Positions 8,609 through 20,306 of a DNA stretch of 36,041 bases are shown here, in pieces (position 1 is the stretch's first letter; each line of letters opens with the position of its first letter). The notes beneath the pieces are model-generated. The model did not search any database, was not told the DNA's origin, and worked only from the letters and a program-made list of their open reading frames with translations. The position numbers and the translations under genes were made by a program. Origin of the DNA: Westiellopsis prolifica IICB1 (GTDB lineage Bacteria; Cyanobacteriota; Cyanobacteriia; Cyanobacteriales; Nostocaceae); the NCBI RefSeq assembly GCF_004323185.1, contig NZ_NAPS01000001.1, forward strand, positions 2,952,602 through 2,988,642, in the 5' to 3' direction.

Positions 8609-8645
8609 AAAAAGTGGGGATGTAGTGAATTGGCTACATCCCCAC
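8609..8645 (-). terminator. rho-independent terminator of the rpoBC1C2 operon
   Basis: A perfect 12-bp stem GTGGGGATGTAG (8614-8625)/CTACATCCCCAC (8634-8645) with an 8-nt loop is followed on the minus strand by TTTTTG. It lies 22 bp beyond the rpoC2 stop, a textbook intrinsic terminator. Confidence 0.92.
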
Positions 8646-8667
8646 CTATAATTCTGACTACGCTAGT

Positions 8668-11600
8668 TTATTCGTCGTCTTCGTCCTCGAAATCTTCTTC
8701 GTCGTAGTCGTCTTCGTCATCGTCTGTCAGATCGTTGATTTCATCAGGAATCAAATCATCATCATCCAAAATTGATTTTGATCTGCCACCATAAGTAGCT
8801 TCTCCCATTCCTAGAGTTGGAGAGTCTAAGTTGTAGGTACGGGCTGTGCGATCGTCCAGCACCATATCTAATGGATCTTCAACTTCATCCAAGACACTAT
8901 TGCTGAAAGAATCAGTATAGTCTTCGACTATACCAGGTTCTTCGTAAGCATTAAAGCCTGTACCAGCAGGAATCAACCGTCCGATAATCACGTTCTCTTT
9001 CAAACCACGTAACCAGTCAGATTTTCCTTCAATTGCAGCTTCAGTTAAGACCCGTGTCGTTTCTTGGAAGGACGCAGCAGAAATAAAGCTATCAGTATTC
9101 AAAGATGCTTTGGTAATACCCAGTAGTACAGGAGTATATTGCGCTCTTGCACCACCAGTAATTGCCATAGCTTCATTTACCTGCTCGATTTGACGCAGTT
9201 CTACCAATTCACCAGGTAGCATCGTGGTGTCACCACCATCATCGACCCGAACTTTTGCCGTCATTTGTCGGACAATGACTTCAATGTGTTTGTCAGCAAT
9301 ATCAATCCCTTGAGACTGATAAACTAATTGCACTTCATTCACAAGGAAAGTTTGTACTTTCTGTAAAGCATGGCTGGCGCACGCATAAACTCCATCTTCC
9401 GAACCAAGGTTAAAGAAGACTTCTAAGATTTCATGGGGATTAGCAGGCCCATCTGTGAGTGTTTGTCCCGCACTGATTGTTTGACCATCGGTGACTACTA
9501 GGTTTTGTCCTGGGCCGATTGGGTAATCTGTAACTACACCGTTGGGTTCGATCACTTTGACAGCGATCGCTTCATCACCATCACCATAGATGACCTTGAC
9601 TTCTCCTGATCTCTTGGCCAAAATACATGCTTCTTTCGGCTTACGAGCTTCGAGGAGTTCTTCAATTCTCGGTAAACCTTGGATGATGTCTCCTGTCTTG
9701 GCGCGTTCAAACACCAGCAGTACCAAATTATCACCGCGTTGTACCAAATCTCCATCTTCTACTTGTAAGATCGCACCAGCACTGACGCGGTAAGGGCGAC
9801 CAAGACGAATGGTAACAGAGTAGTTTTGAGTTGTGAGTGCTGATTGGTCAGAACCAGTTTCCCCCGTATTTTCTACTTTTTTCACTGCTACAATTTGCCC
9901 TGATTCTTCTGCAAAGACTCCTGGAGCAATTTCTGTACCTTCTACTATCAAGTCACCCGGCTTAAATTTGGGCTGGACAGCAGTACTCATCCTCATCATA
10001 TCGTGTTGTTTACGCAACACTAAGCAACGACGAACAGCTTCTGTACCTTTTTTGACGCCCCGTACGATACCGCCTTCTTTACACAAAATTTGGGTACGTG
10101 CTACCACTGCACCAGGAGCAATAGTTTGTCCGTCTTCAACCTCAAGGGTTGTATTCGTACTACCTTGAGTAGCATCAGCAGTAATATCTCGACGAACTGT
10201 TAAAGATTCCAAAATCACCAGTTGCAAACGCTGAATTTCTGAATCATCAGCATCAGCAACTAATTCAATATCTGCTGCTAAGGGGGAGGCTGTATGGTCT
10301 TGTTCGTCTTCTTGCTCAATTTCCAACACTAGTTGGGTTCGTAGCAGTTCTACACCTTCAACACATTTAACTCGTTCAGAATCTTTGTAGGGTAAACGTT
10401 GTACCGCTCGCAATTCAATCGAACGAGCTGTTTGCTGACTCACAGATGTAGTAGATGGTACATCAGGGTAGTTTGGTACAGCATACTCAACTACTGAGCG
10501 AATCAATAAAGCTGGCCCTTCTGGTGTTTCCACATACTGAATGTAGCGTAGTTCATTAAAGGTTTGTCCCAGTAATTCTTCACCAGGTTGAATAAAAGTA
10601 TTATCTTTGCTCATGACTGCTTCTGGATCATCGACCATCAGCAGTTCGCCGGGCTTAATCACCACTTCCCGCAGAATGTCATTTTTCTGGGTAACTTCGA
10701 TGACGCCATTATTTTGGCAGAAGATATCTTTAACTACCTCAGTACCAGCTTCAACATACTGACCGTCTTCAACCAACAACAAGGAGATGTCTTTGTTAAC
10801 TTCGTGGGTTTCTTCGGGAATCCATAATAAGCTTCCTCCCTGTACCACTTCGTAACCTTGTTTGGCTTTACCTTTTTTCTGGACTTCTACACCAGCGTAT
10901 CTCAGCATTCCACCAGTGCTGGTACGATAGCGATCGTCAATTAACTCAGCAACTACCTGACCATTTTGAACTTTAGTACCTGGGGTAGCTCTGAGGTTGA
11001 ATACTTGGTTGTTACCAGTGCTAACTAAGTAATTATTTTTACCCTGAGAGCTTTGGACAGTTACTGTAGCTTGATCTAAAACTACAGAAGCTGTAATAAT
11101 TTCAATTTCCCGCGTTGACTTACCTGGGGTTGCTTCTGGTACACGCACCACACCACCATGCTGAGTGGTGAGTTTGGTTTCTGCCAAAACACCATTGCTA
11201 GCAATAGTATCGTTTTCCTTGACCACCAATTCGGCACCCGGTGGTAAGTTGTAAACTTCTCCTGACAAAATCCAGATCAAACCACCCCGTGCGGCTGTAG
11301 TGGTGGTGTTACCTTGACGGTCTGTTTTTTGTTCGGCGACAACATCGGCAAACTTAACTTCCCCTGCTAAGTCAGAAGCTACGTCTTTGACGGCTTTTTC
11401 TGTATTAGCACGGGTTGTGCGTCCACCAAGTGCGACTTCTGCGATTAACTGACCCTGCTTGACTTTTTGTCCATCGACAACGTACAGTGTTGAGCCTTGA
11501 GTAAGAGCAATTTCCTTGGTGGTTGAGTTACCAGCATCCAAGGTCAAAGTGTTGTTGGCTTCTACATATAAAGCATCTTCACCGTGGCGGGTACGATAGG

Positions 11601-12714
11601 GTCTTGTCCGCAAGCGGCGAGGGAAACGAACTGTACCATCAATTTCGGCACGTTCTTGTTTCGCAACTTCCCCAGTGAACACACCGCCGGTGTGGAAAGT
11701 ACGCATCGTTAACTGCGTCCCTGGTTCACCGATACTTTGGGCAGCAATAATACCGACAGCTTCACCCAAATCCACCATTTTGGCATGGGCTAGACTCCAA
11801 CCATAGCAATGTTGGCAAACCGATCGCGCAGCTTCGCAAGTTAAGGGCGATCGCACAACGACTTCAGTCACACCTGATTTTTCGATGATTCTTGCCAAAT
11901 CATCAGAAATGGGTGTATTTCGGGCTGCAATGACTTCACCTGTAGTTGGATGTATTACATCTTCCCCTACTACTCGTCCCATGAGGCGGGTTTCCAGCCT
12001 GATCATGACTTTGCTACCTTCAGTCATGGCTCGGATGGGAATACCTCTGGTGGTACCACAATCAAATTCGCGGATAATCACATCCTGGGAAACGTCCACT
12101 AGACGGCGGGTGAGATAACCGGAGTCTGCGGTGCGGAGGGCGGTATCTACCAAGCCTTTACGCGCACCATAAGAAGAAATAATATACTCGGTGACGGTCA
12201 GTCCTTCCCGGAAATTGGTTTTGATCGGCAAGTCGATAATTTCCCCTTGCGGATCTGCCATCAGTCCCCGCATCCCGACCAATTGCCGTACTTGGGAGAT
12301 ATTACCCCTGGCTCCAGAGAATGCCATCATGTACACGGAGTTGAGGGGGTTTGTCTTTCGGAAGTGGGTGACAACTTCGTCTTTCAGGGCTTCGGAAGTA
12401 CCATTCCAGGTATCAATTACTTTTTGAAAACGCTCTACTTCCGTAATTTCACCACGTTGGTAACGTTCTTCAGTGGCGCGAATTTCTGCTTCTGCGGCTT
12501 CGAGGAGCGATCGCTTGGAAGGAGGCACCATCAAGTCTTCTACACTGATCGAAACCCCGGCTTTGGTAGCGTAACGGAAGCCTAATTCTTTTAATTTGTC
12601 CGCCATCACAGCCGTCCGGGCTGTACCATAGTGTGTAAACGACCAAGAAATTAGGTTTCGCAGTTGACCTTTATCAACAACGCGATTGCGGAAAATTATT
12701 TTGTCATTAGTCAT
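8668..12714 (-). CDS. rpoC2: RNA polymerase beta-prime subunit, C-terminal part (RpoC2)
   Basis: A 1348-residue subunit that, with RpoC1, forms the split beta-prime of cyanobacterial RNA polymerase. The zinc-binding cysteines lie in [14 protein letters not shown], and the bridge-helix/trigger-loop start is [29 protein letters not shown] very large insertion (SI3) of roughly 600 residues follows within the trigger loop, built of repeated sandwich-barrel-hybrid-like motifs, as known for cyanobacteria. The remainder of the trigger loop and the jaw resume near [20 protein letters not shown]. The C-terminus is a strongly acidic Asp/Glu tail of about 40 residues. ATG start at 12712-12714. It is last in the rpoB-rpoC1-rpoC2 operon. 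Confidence 0.98.
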   Translation of the reverse strand: MTNDKIIFRNRVVDKGQLRNLISWSFTHYGTARTAVMADKLKELGFRYATKAGVSISVEDLMVPPSKRSLLEAAEAEIRATEERYQRGEITEVERFQKVIDTWNGTSEALKDEVVTHFRKTNPLNSVYMMAFSGARGNISQVRQLVGMRGLMADPQGEIIDLPIKTNFREGLTVTEYIISSYGARKGLVDTALRTADSGYLTRRLVDVSQDVIIREFDCGTTRGIPIRAMTEGSKVMIRLETRLMGRVVGEDVIHPTTGEVIAARNTPISDDLARIIEKSGVTEVVVRSPLTCEAARSVCQHCYGWSLAHAKMVDLGEAVGIIAAQSIGEPGTQLTMRTFHTGGVFTGEVAKQERAEIDGTVRFPRRLRTRPYRTRHGEDALYVEANNTLTLDAGNSTTKEIALTQGSTLYVVDGQKVKQGQLIAEVALGGRTTRANTEKAVKDVASDLAGEVKFADVVAEQKTDRQGNTTTTAARGGLIWILSGEVYNLPPGAELVVKENDTIASNGVLAETKLTTQHGGVVRVPEATPGKSTREIEIITASVVLDQATVTVQSSQGKNNYLVSTGNNQVFNLRATPGTKVQNGQVVAELIDDRYRTSTGGMLRYAGVEVQKKGKAKQGYEVVQGGSLLWIPEETHEVNKDISLLLVEDGQYVEAGTEVVKDIFCQNNGVIEVTQKNDILREVVIKPGELLMVDDPEAVMSKDNTFIQPGEELLGQTFNELRYIQYVETPEGPALLIRSVVEYAVPNYPDVPSTTSVSQQTARSIELRAVQRLPYKDSERVKCVEGVELLRTQLVLEIEQEDEQDHTASPLAADIELVADADDSEIQRLQLVILESLTVRRDITADATQGSTNTTLEVEDGQTIAPGAVVARTQILCKEGGIVRGVKKGTEAVRRCLVLRKQHDMMRMSTAVQPKFKPGDLIVEGTEIAPGVFAEESGQIVAVKKVENTGETGSDQSALTTQNYSVTIRLGRPYRVSAGAILQVEDGDLVQRGDNLVLLVFERAKTGDIIQGLPRIEELLEARKPKEACILAKRSGEVKVIYGDGDEAIAVKVIEPNGVVTDYPIGPGQNLVVTDGQTISAGQTLTDGPANPHEILEVFFNLGSEDGVYACASHALQKVQTFLVNEVQLVYQSQGIDIADKHIEVIVRQMTAKVRVDDGGDTTMLPGELVELRQIEQVNEAMAITGGARAQYTPVLLGITKASLNTDSFISAASFQETTRVLTEAAIEGKSDWLRGLKENVIIGRLIPAGTGFNAYEEPGIVEDYTDSFSNSVLDEVEDPLDMVLDDRTARTYNLDSPTLGMGEATYGGRSKSILDDDDLIPDEINDLTDDDEDDYDEEDFEDEDDE

Positions 12715-12829
12715 TTGTCAAGAGTCCTTAGTCAAAAGTCCAGAGTCAAAAGTCCAGAGTCAAGAGTCAATGGTCAATAGTCAAAACTGAGCTAATGACA
12801 ATTGACCAATAACAATTGACAATTGACTA
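12715..12829 (-). repeat. heptamer repeats between rpoC1 and rpoC2, starting at the rpoC1 stop
   Basis: Read on the minus strand, the tract starts with the rpoC1 stop codon as TAGTCAA, then TTGTCAA, TTGTTAT, TGGTCAA, TTGTCAT. After a short gap it continues as TTGACTC/TTTTGAC/TCTGGAC-type 7- and 14-mers to the rpoC2 start. It fills the whole spacer and must be transcribed in the operon mRNA. Confidence 0.9.
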
Positions 12830-14704
12830 ACTTGCGATCGCTTCCTGAATTGCCTTGTTGTAAATTACACGACCTGGAGTTGTATAAATATACTGAGAAA
12901 TGACATTGCCTTGAGCGTCTTCTCTAACTCGACGGTATTTATACAACTTAGTCACGCTACCATCATCATTCTTGGTCACTTCTTGTGGATCATTGTCCGG
13001 TTGACTTGATTCAACTTCACCGTCGTAACGGACATAGACGTAGGCGTGTAGGTCTATTTGATCTTGGTCGAAAGCCATGATTACATCTTCTAAAGAAGCA
13101 AAATATCGTCCTGCACCTTTAGTGGCGTGGGGATTTTCTGCGGTTAAGTAATAGGAACCTAACACCATGTCTTGGCTAGGTGTAATGATTGGCTTACCTG
13201 TAGCAGGAGACAAAATGTTGTTAGAAGCCAACATCAATAATCGTGCTTCTGCTTGTGATTCTAGGGATAAAGGTACGTGTACCGCCATTTGGTCTCCGTC
13301 AAAGTCAGCGTTAAAAGCTGGACATACTAACGGGTGTAGCTGGATGGCTCTTCCTTCTACCAAAATTGGTTCAAAAGACTGAATACCCAAGCGGTGCAGT
13401 GTCGGAGCCCGGTTTAACAAAACGGGATGTCCTTCAATGACTTCTTCCAAGACATCCCAAACACTTGGGTCAGACCGGGAAATAAGTTTTTTCGCAGCTT
13501 TAATATTGTTTACCATGCCACTACGAATCAGGCGGTGGATCACAAATGGCTGGAATAGCTCAATTGCCATTTCCCGTGGTAAACCACATTGGTGGATATG
13601 CAACTTTGGCCCAACCACAATTACAGAACGTCCGGAATAATCTACCCGTTTACCCAACAAGTTTTGCCGGAAACGCCCTTGTTTACCCTCAATAATGTCT
13701 GACAATGATTTTAAGGGACGGTTATTTGCTCCCACTACCGTCCGTCCCCGCCGACCATTATCAATCAATGCGTCTACCGCTTCTTGCAGCATCCGCTTCT
13801 CGTTGCGAACGATAATCTCCGGAGCTAATATCTCTTGTAAACGCGCCAGACGGTTATTGCGGTTAATTACCCGACGATACAAATCATTCAAGTCGCTAGT
13901 TGCAAAGCGCCCACCATCAAGCTGCACCATCGGGCGTAAATCTGGCGGAATCACAGGAATGACAGCCATTACCATCCACTCTGGTTTTGAGCCGGTGGCA
14001 ATAAAGTTGTCAATTACCCGCAAACGCTTAATTAACTTCGCTCGTTTTTGACCTTTGGCAGTGGTAATTTCTTCGCGCAGAGTTTCAGCTTCTTGTTCGA
14101 GGTTAATATCAGCAAGTAGACGCAGTAATGCTTCTGCACCAATGCCGACTTCTACACCTTGTAAAGTAGAATCTTCGCTGTAAATTTGATCTTCAATTTC
14201 TAGCCACTGATCTTCACTAAGTAATTGTTTATAACTTAAAGTTTCCGCATTACCAGGGCTAAGAACGACATAGGAATTGAAATAAACAATTTGCTCAACA
14301 TCCCGCAGGGGCATATCCAAGAGGATGGAGATATAACTAGGAATACCTTTGAGATACCAAACGTGAGCTACAGGCGCAGCGAGTTTAATGAAACCCATGC
14401 GGTGGCGACGGACTCGCGATTCGGTAACTTCCACACCACAACGTTCGCAAACGATACCGCGATGCCGGACTCTCTTATACTTACCGCAATGACATTCCCA
14501 ATCTTTTGCCGGACCAAAGATACGCTCGCAGAACAAACCATCCATCTCTGGTTTCAGAGTCCGGTAGTTAATTGTCTCTGGTTTAGTGACTTCACCAACG
14601 ACTTGGCCATTTGGTAGTGTTCTTTCACCCCACTGACGAATACGTTCGGGCGATGCCAAGCCAATTTTAACGTAGTCAAACTGATTAGTTTGGGCGTTTC
14701 TCAT
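12827..14704 (-). CDS. rpoC1: RNA polymerase gamma subunit (RpoC1)
   Basis: A 625-residue N-terminal half of the split beta-prime subunit, as in cyanobacteria and plastids. The zinc-binding motif is [20 protein letters not shown] (near 72-91). The lid/rudder region includes [20 protein letters not shown]. The catalytic magnesium-binding NADFDGDQM motif lies near residue 465. [20 protein letters not shown] is a typical start, with ATG at 14702-14704. It lies 181 bp after rpoB and 112 bp before rpoC2. Its TAG stop is also the first unit of a heptamer repeat. Confidence 0.98.
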   Translation of the reverse strand: MRNAQTNQFDYVKIGLASPERIRQWGERTLPNGQVVGEVTKPETINYRTLKPEMDGLFCERIFGPAKDWECHCGKYKRVRHRGIVCERCGVEVTESRVRRHRMGFIKLAAPVAHVWYLKGIPSYISILLDMPLRDVEQIVYFNSYVVLSPGNAETLSYKQLLSEDQWLEIEDQIYSEDSTLQGVEVGIGAEALLRLLADINLEQEAETLREEITTAKGQKRAKLIKRLRVIDNFIATGSKPEWMVMAVIPVIPPDLRPMVQLDGGRFATSDLNDLYRRVINRNNRLARLQEILAPEIIVRNEKRMLQEAVDALIDNGRRGRTVVGANNRPLKSLSDIIEGKQGRFRQNLLGKRVDYSGRSVIVVGPKLHIHQCGLPREMAIELFQPFVIHRLIRSGMVNNIKAAKKLISRSDPSVWDVLEEVIEGHPVLLNRAPTLHRLGIQSFEPILVEGRAIQLHPLVCPAFNADFDGDQMAVHVPLSLESQAEARLLMLASNNILSPATGKPIITPSQDMVLGSYYLTAENPHATKGAGRYFASLEDVIMAFDQDQIDLHAYVYVRYDGEVESSQPDNDPQEVTKNDDGSVTKLYKYRRVREDAQGNVISQYIYTTPGRVIYNKAIQEAIAS

Positions 14705-14790
14705 TTGTTTAATGCTGCGTTTAAGTTATGACTTCACAAACAGCACAGGCATAATTAACCGTGCTAGTGGGAGGAGTATTTAGTTTTAGC

Positions 14791-14888
14791 CAGTAGTCAA
14801 GGGCCAATAGTAGAGACGCGATGTTCCTCGCGTCTGTACAATGGTCATTTGCTTTGACAATGGACTATTGACAATGGACTATTGACTA
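14791..14888 (-). repeat. heptamer repeats and an inserted palindrome between rpoB and rpoC1
   Basis: On the minus strand the rpoB stop starts the series TAGTCAA, TAGTCCA, TTGTCAA, TAGTCCA, TTGTCAA. Further along, a 30-bp imperfect palindrome (14810-14839) is embedded between related repeats. Its arms are GTAGAGACGCG and CGCGTCTGTAC, with one mismatch and an 8-nt loop. It belongs to the palindrome family also seen at 25648-25675 and 33527-33554. Confidence 0.9.
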
Positions 14889-17800
14889 TTCCTCTTCTTC
14901 TATGGACTCGCGGCTGAGGGATTCGTAGGTTGGACGTGGAGGTGTACGACGGGCGTTATTGTCTGCCATCAAATCAACTTCTACGTCTACGGTACTACCA
15001 TCTGTTTGGGTTTCCACCTTATGGACGGCAATATCCAAACCTAAAGATTGCAATTCTCGCATTAACACTTTGAAAGACTCTGGTGTTCCTGGTCGAGGAA
15101 TGGCTTTTCCTTTGACGATCGCATTAAGCGCTTCATTGCGCCCTTGCATATCGTCGGATTTAACTGTCAGCAATTCCTGCAAAGTGTAAGCTGCACCAAA
15201 GGCTTCCAATGCCCACACTTCCATTTCTCCAAATCGCTGACCACCTTGTTGAGCTTTACCACCCAAAGGCTGTTGAGTTACTAAGGAGTATGGACCAGTG
15301 GAACGAGCATGGATCTTATCATCTACTAGGTGTACCAGTTTCAGCATATAAGCCACACCTACAGTCACCGGTCGGTCAAAGGGTTCGCCAGTACGACCGT
15401 CATAGACCAAAATTTTGCCTGGATCATCTGGGTTAAATACCCAGTTTTTGCCAGTTTCATCCCGTGCTTCTTGCAATTTGCCATGCACAATCGTCCGGGA
15501 TGCTTCTTGACCGTACATTTCATCAAAGGGCGTAATCTTAAATCGCATTCCCATGATGTGGCCAGCCCAACCCAACAGACACTCAAATACTTGTCCGACG
15601 TTCATCCGGCTGGGTACACCCAAGGGGTTGAGGACGATATCGACTGGTGAGCCATCAGGCAAATAGGGCATGTCTTCGATTGGCAATATCTTGGAAATAA
15701 TCCCCTTATTGCCGTGGCGTCCTGCCATTTTGTCGCCGACTTGGATTTTCCGCTTCTGGGCTACATACACCCGCACTACCATGTTGGCTCCGGGCGGTAG
15801 TTCGTCGCCTTGTTCGCGGGTAAAGATCCGTACGTCTACAACACGCCCTTTTTCACCGTTGGGTACACGCAAGGAGTTATCTCGGACATCCCGTGCTTTT
15901 TCACCGAAGATTGCTCGCAATAATTTTTCTTCGGGTGGTTGATCAGATTCACCTTTAGGAGTAACTTTACCAACCAGAATATCTCCGGCTTCTACCCATG
16001 CACCAATGCGGATAATTCCCTGTTCATCTAAATTTCGCAGGGCGTCTTCACCGACGTTAGGGATTTCTCTGGTGATTTCTTCTGGTCCAAGTTTGGTCTG
16101 TCTGGCCTCAATTTCATATTTTTCAATGTGAATTGAGGTGTAGATATCATCTTGTACCAATCTTTCAGAAATCAAAATCGCGTCTTCGTAGTTATAGCCT
16201 TCCCAAGGCATATAAGCGACGACGATATTTTGTCCGAGAGCCAATTCTCCACCTTCGGTTGAGGAACCATCTGCTAGCACCTGACCAGCAACAACCCGTT
16301 CACCCATACGAACGAGAGGTTTTTGGTTGAGGCAAGTATCTTGGTTGGAACGCTGGTACTTAGATATGATGTATTCAATTTCCGCAGGGGGTTTGGCACT
16401 TTCCTCTCCTGGGCGTAGTCGTGGACGTACACGAATTTTGGTCGCATCTGCATAAGTGACGTCGCCGTCGGTGCGGGAGACAATCACCATCCCAGAGTCT
16501 CTAGCTCCTTGAGCTTCTAAGCCCGTGCCTACCAAGGGACGCTCTGGTTTGAGTAGGGGTACCGCCTGCCGTTGCATGTTCGATCCCATGAGAGCGCGGT
16601 TGGCGTCGTCATGCTCTAGGAAGGGAATCATGCTCGTAGCTACCGACACAATTTGTACCGGAGAGACTGCGATATAGTCTACTTGTTCTGCTGTTGTGGT
16701 GGAGAATTCCTGACGATAGCGTACAGGTACTTCAGGACCAATGAGATGACCATTTTCATCAATTGGCGCATCTCCCGCCGCCACCCGAAAGTCGTCTTCT
16801 TCATCGGCGGTCATGTAAGTTGGTTGGATATCGTACCTGACGCGCCCATTTTCTACAGGACGGAAGGGTGTTTCTAAAAAGCCGTATAGATTCACCCGTG
16901 CATGGGTTGCCAAGGAACCAATCAAACCAGCGTTGGGACCTTCTGGTGTTTCGATTGGGCAAATACGTCCGTAGTGTGATGGGTGAATATCTCGGACAGC
17001 GAAACCGGCACGTTCGCGGGTCAAACCACCAGGGCCAAGGGCAGACAGACGGCGTTTGTGGGTCAATTCTGCTAAGGGGTTGGTTTGATCCATGAACTGG
17101 GACAGTTGGCTGGAGCCAAAAAATTCTTTAATTGCTGCTACCAAAGGTTTAGGGTTAACCAAGGATGCAGGGGTGAGAACTTCGGCATCGGATACAGTCA
17201 TCCGTTCGCGAATAATCCGCTCCAAACGGTTTAAACCAACTCTGACTTGGTTTTGCAGCAACTCACCGACGCTTCTCACTCGGCGATTACCGAGGTGATC
17301 AATGTCGTCTATGCTACCAATATCATATTCCAGGTTAATGAGGTAATCCACCGCCGCCAAGATATCTTGGGGGGTGAGTACCCGCATTGTTTCTGGTACT
17401 TGTAGACGCAGTTTTTTGTTGAGTTTATAGCGTCCGACTCGCCCTAAGTCATAACGCTTGGGATCAAAGAAGCGAGAGTCTAGGAGTTGTTGTCCACCTA
17501 ATACTGTCGGTGGTTCACCCGGACGCAGTTTGCGATACAGTTCCATTAGGGCTTCTTCTTCGGAGAATTGCCCTTCTTTTTCGATGGTTTTTTGGAAATA
17601 TTCGGGGTGGCGCAGGGCGTCGAAGATTTCGTTGTCTGACAATCCCAATGCTTTTAATAGCACTTGGGCCGACAATTTGCGGGTTTTGTCGATGCGTACC
17701 CACACTAAGTCGTTACGGTCTGTTTCAAATTTCAGCCAAGCCCCTCGGTTAGGAATTAAACTAGCTGAATAAGTACGCCGTCCGTTTTTGTCAATTTCTG

Positions 17801-18209
17801 ATTTGTAGTAAACTCCTGGCGATCGCACTATCTGGTTGACAATGACTCGCTCTGCACCGTTTATAATAAACGTGCCGCGATCTGTCATCAGAGGCAGATC
17901 TCCAATAAATACTTCTTGTTCTTTAATTTCCCCCGTTTCTTTATTGATCAAACGTGTGGGTACATACATTTGGACAGCGTAAGTGCTATCCCGCCGCTTG
18001 GCTTCGTCAACGTCGTACTTTGGTTCCTTCAGTTTGTAATTCTGACCTAAAAAGTGCAGTTCTAGTTTGCCAGTGTAGTCAGTAATGGGACTAAAGGAGT
18101 TAAGTTCTTCGATTAGCCCTTCTTCTAAAAACCAACGAAAACTAGAACGCTGGATTTCAATTAAGTCGGGCAACAAAAAGGCGGGTTCCATTATTGTGTC
18201 GTTAGTCAT
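14886..18209 (-). CDS. rpoB: RNA polymerase beta subunit (RpoB)
   Basis: The beta subunit (1107 residues from the chosen start) forms the catalytic cleft with RpoC1/RpoC2 and contains the rifampicin pocket. Evidence includes [18 protein letters not shown] at the N-terminus, [20 protein letters not shown] and [16 protein letters not shown] (rifampicin region), [31 protein letters not shown], and the C-terminal [20 protein letters not shown]. The chosen ATG (18207-18209) gives [11 protein letters not shown], the usual cyanobacterial start. The ORF stays open 31 codons further upstream to 18302, but that part does not resemble RpoB. First gene of the operon. Confidence 0.98.
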   Translation of the reverse strand: MTNDTIMEPAFLLPDLIEIQRSSFRWFLEEGLIEELNSFSPITDYTGKLELHFLGQNYKLKEPKYDVDEAKRRDSTYAVQMYVPTRLINKETGEIKEQEVFIGDLPLMTDRGTFIINGAERVIVNQIVRSPGVYYKSEIDKNGRRTYSASLIPNRGAWLKFETDRNDLVWVRIDKTRKLSAQVLLKALGLSDNEIFDALRHPEYFQKTIEKEGQFSEEEALMELYRKLRPGEPPTVLGGQQLLDSRFFDPKRYDLGRVGRYKLNKKLRLQVPETMRVLTPQDILAAVDYLINLEYDIGSIDDIDHLGNRRVRSVGELLQNQVRVGLNRLERIIRERMTVSDAEVLTPASLVNPKPLVAAIKEFFGSSQLSQFMDQTNPLAELTHKRRLSALGPGGLTRERAGFAVRDIHPSHYGRICPIETPEGPNAGLIGSLATHARVNLYGFLETPFRPVENGRVRYDIQPTYMTADEEDDFRVAAGDAPIDENGHLIGPEVPVRYRQEFSTTTAEQVDYIAVSPVQIVSVATSMIPFLEHDDANRALMGSNMQRQAVPLLKPERPLVGTGLEAQGARDSGMVIVSRTDGDVTYADATKIRVRPRLRPGEESAKPPAEIEYIISKYQRSNQDTCLNQKPLVRMGERVVAGQVLADGSSTEGGELALGQNIVVAYMPWEGYNYEDAILISERLVQDDIYTSIHIEKYEIEARQTKLGPEEITREIPNVGEDALRNLDEQGIIRIGAWVEAGDILVGKVTPKGESDQPPEEKLLRAIFGEKARDVRDNSLRVPNGEKGRVVDVRIFTREQGDELPPGANMVVRVYVAQKRKIQVGDKMAGRHGNKGIISKILPIEDMPYLPDGSPVDIVLNPLGVPSRMNVGQVFECLLGWAGHIMGMRFKITPFDEMYGQEASRTIVHGKLQEARDETGKNWVFNPDDPGKILVYDGRTGEPFDRPVTVGVAYMLKLVHLVDDKIHARSTGPYSLVTQQPLGGKAQQGGQRFGEMEVWALEAFGAAYTLQELLTVKSDDMQGRNEALNAIVKGKAIPRPGTPESFKVLMRELQSLGLDIAVHKVETQTDGSTVDVEVDLMADNNARRTPPRPTYESLSRESIEEEE

Positions 18210-18861
18210 GCCTCTACCTTTGTCAACCTGGTTAAACTTGTCGGTGTGTGGGAACTTCTCCTTACACCACCTGCTGTGTGCAGGTGCAGGCAAACGGAGC
18301 AATTAAACCTGGAAATAGCAATTTTGGCAAGAGGGTATTTGTTCCCTTTGCTGGATTTCCAAAAATAGAAGATGCTTCAGTTTTACCCTAGTGTGTTTTG
18401 CTCTGTTCACTTCTCCTCCGAAAACCGTCTCCTGCATTGACGCAGTTTTTTTGACAGTTACCTTTCATAAGACTGTGGTGTCTTTAACCCAAAGCGATGA
18501 TATCCTAGTACTGAGCAAATGATTTTCTCAGCTTGCGGCTTATCTATGTAGCTTGAGGTTTGCGGATAATACTCACAAAAAAATTTCGTTTATAAATTTG
18601 TATAACTTTAATGATGGAGCCAAAATCTAGCTCTACCTGAGTTGAAAGTGGGTAGTTATAGATTTTTAGCATCATTTATGGAGTTTAGGAGGATGATCAA
18701 TTGAATAGTTGTACAACGAAAGCACAGAAGTCAGTAATTTGCCTCCTTAAACATTATGGCGCAAGTCAATATTTTTTGGAGGGTACAATAATATCATATT
18801 TTTGTCACCTCAAATTTTCTTTTACATAAATAGTCATAAAAAATACACGTATTACATGATT
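18210..18861. promoter_or_regulatory. gene-free region upstream of rpoB
   Basis: These 650 bases must carry the rpoB operon promoter and leader, but no confident -35/-10 pair was found on the minus strand. A stem-loop CACCTGC/GCAGGTG with a 5-nt loop lies at 18268-18286, about 60 nt before the rpoB start, so it would be in the leader RNA. A larger inverted repeat has arms GTTTAGGAGG (18683-18692) and CCTCCTTAAAC (18742-18752). Confidence 0.4.
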
Positions 18862-19647
18862 TTATAGCGTCAAACCGAATAATTTGCAGGCATTTTGGGT
18901 AGTAAGAGCTGCGATCGCATCAGTGGTTTCACCTCGGAGGCGTGCTACTTGTTCAGCTACGTAGCGAACATAGGCTGGTTCGTTACGTTTTTCACCTCGT
19001 TTTGGCACTGGTGCGAGAAAAGGACAGTCTGTTTCAATCAACAAGCGATCGCTTCTCACCATCGCAGCAGATTCTTGAATTTGTTTAGCGTTTTTAAAGG
19101 TGACAGTACCGCTAAAGCTAATATAAAAACCTAAATCTAGAAACCATTGAGTTTCTTCTGGCGTTCCACCCCAGCAGTGCATGACACCTCGTACAGTCTC
19201 ACCTTTAAGATTTTTCCATTTTTGCAGTACTTCCCTAACTTCTGACGTCGCATTACGGCAATGTATGATCACTGGTAAATCAAGCTCAGCTGCTAAATTC
19301 AGCTGTGCTTCAAATACCAGGTATTGCTGTTCGTAATTGTCAGCTTTGTAAAAATCTAGCCCCATTTCCCCAATTGCTACTACTTTCGGTTCAGATAGAG
19401 CCAGAGATTTGATCTCATCTGCTGTTTGATTGTTCCATTTGTCTACATCTAAAGGATGTAAACCTACAGCAAAGCTAAGTTCGGGAAACTGATGAGCTAA
19501 AGTCGCAATACTAGGAAATTCCGCTGGTTCGACACAGGAGTGGACTAAATGCACTACACCCGCTTCTTGCCATCGCGCTCGTACTGTTTCTAAATCTGAC
19601 TGGAAAATATCAAAGTTGATATGAACGTGAGTATCTATTAGCTGCAT
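18862..19647 (-). CDS. tatD: TatD-family metal-dependent hydrolase/DNase
   Basis: A 261-residue TIM-barrel metal hydrolase of the TatD family. Members show metal-dependent 3'-5' exonuclease activity and are linked to DNA repair; they are cytoplasmic. Metal-ligand motifs appear in order: IDTHVHINF (His-x-His), [10 protein letters not shown] (Glu), PVIIHCRNA (His), GVMHCWGG (His) and [11 protein letters not shown] (Asp). Length is normal. ATG start at 19645-19647. It lies between rpsT and rpoB, an order common in cyanobacteria, with a heptamer-repeat hairpin upstream. Confidence 0.95.
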   Translation of the reverse strand: MQLIDTHVHINFDIFQSDLETVRARWQEAGVVHLVHSCVEPAEFPSIATLAHQFPELSFAVGLHPLDVDKWNNQTADEIKSLALSEPKVVAIGEMGLDFYKADNYEQQYLVFEAQLNLAAELDLPVIIHCRNATSEVREVLQKWKNLKGETVRGVMHCWGGTPEETQWFLDLGFYISFSGTVTFKNAKQIQESAAMVRSDRLLIETDCPFLAPVPKRGEKRNEPAYVRYVAEQVARLRGETTDAIAALTTQNACKLFGLTL

Positions 19648-19660
19648 TGTTTAGTTTTTT

Positions 19661-19726
19661 GTTTTTTGTCCTTTGTCCTTTGTCGTTATAAATCACAAAG
19701 GACAAAGAACCAATGACCAATGACTA
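19661..19726. repeat. heptamer repeat tract forming a 13-bp hairpin, starting at the rpsT stop
   Basis: On the minus strand the rpsT stop begins TAGTCAT, TGGTCAT, TGGTTCT, TTGTCCT. The arms CTTTGTCCTTTGT (19671-19683) and ACAAAGGACAAAG (19695-19707) are perfectly complementary with an 11-nt loop. It is transcribed between rpsT and tatD. Confidence 0.9.
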
Positions 19727-20029
19727 TGATGCAGTTACTGCTGGTTGGGTGTGGGCTTTTAATTTTTGAGCTAGTCTAGATTTTTTTCTCGCTCCATTGT
19801 TGGGATGGAGGACACCCCGCTTCACAGCTTTATCGATTTTGCTGTAAGCTTCCGACATCCGGGTTTGGACTTCTTGCTGTGATTCAGGGCTTGGGTTAGC
19901 TGCATAGGTTTCTACCGCAGCCAAGTATTTTTTCATCAGCGTCTTAACAGCTGATTTATAAGATTTATTCCTTAAACGATTGCGCTCTGCGATTTTGGCG
20001 CGCTTGAGAGCAGACTTTGTATTCGCCAC
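19724..20029 (-). CDS. rpsT: 30S ribosomal protein S20
   Basis: S20 binds 16S rRNA early in 30S assembly. The mature start [21 protein letters not shown] is the family hallmark, followed by the helical [16 protein letters not shown], the segment [25 protein letters not shown] and a short C-terminal tail. The GTG at 20027-20029 was chosen because S20 proteins start [13 protein letters not shown] lies about 10 nt upstream. An in-frame ATG at 20060-20062 would add 11 atypical residues. Length of 101 residues fits cyanobacterial S20. Confidence 0.97.
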   Translation of the reverse strand: MANTKSALKRAKIAERNRLRNKSYKSAVKTLMKKYLAAVETYAANPSPESQQEVQTRMSEAYSKIDKAVKRGVLHPNNGARKKSRLAQKLKAHTQPAVTAS

Positions 20030-20151
20030 AGTCAGTTCCAGAAAGACTATAAATATGTACACACACTACTAGACTTACTAATATAGCATCCAAAACGCCA
20101 ATGTTAAGATTTCTGAGAAAAAAGTCAGCTATTTGTGTTTGAGTCTACATT

Positions 20152-20252
20152 CTTGGGGGTAGGGGATCGGGGATCGGGCGGGGGTTAGTATTTTTTCCTT
20201 GTCTTCCTTGTCCCTCTTGTCCCCTATTCCTGATCCCCCATCCCCTATCCCC
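20152..20252. repeat. G-rich and C-rich heptamer tracts in inverted order
   Basis: The spacer between rpsT and the GIY-YIG gene contains GGGGATC-type repeats (about 20155-20185). A T/C-rich stretch and CCTATCC/GATCCCC-type repeats (about 20220-20252) follow in the opposite sense, so the two could pair. These are the same heptamers as near 3370-3404, in hetC and at the right edge of the window. Confidence 0.8.
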
Positions 20253-20306
20253 ATCTTCACAATCTTTGTATCCCTACTAACGACTTGTTACTGACTACTA
20301 TTTATT

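Larger units (their letters stand above)
7482..8667. other. 1.2-kb gene-free region between rpoC2 and hisD
   Basis: No ORF here is convincing. The region contains a stem CATATCCC/GGGATATG (7757-7779), a degenerate element end (8319-8357), a complete MITE-like element (8453-8578) and the rpoC2 terminator (8609-8645). The hisD promoter should lie just right of 7481, but I could not identify boxes with confidence. Confidence 0.7.

Noticed and set aside
13695-14051. Long plus-strand frames antisense to rpoB, rpoC1 and rpoC2
   Set aside because: They are shadows of strongly conserved genes on the other strand; their translations match no family.
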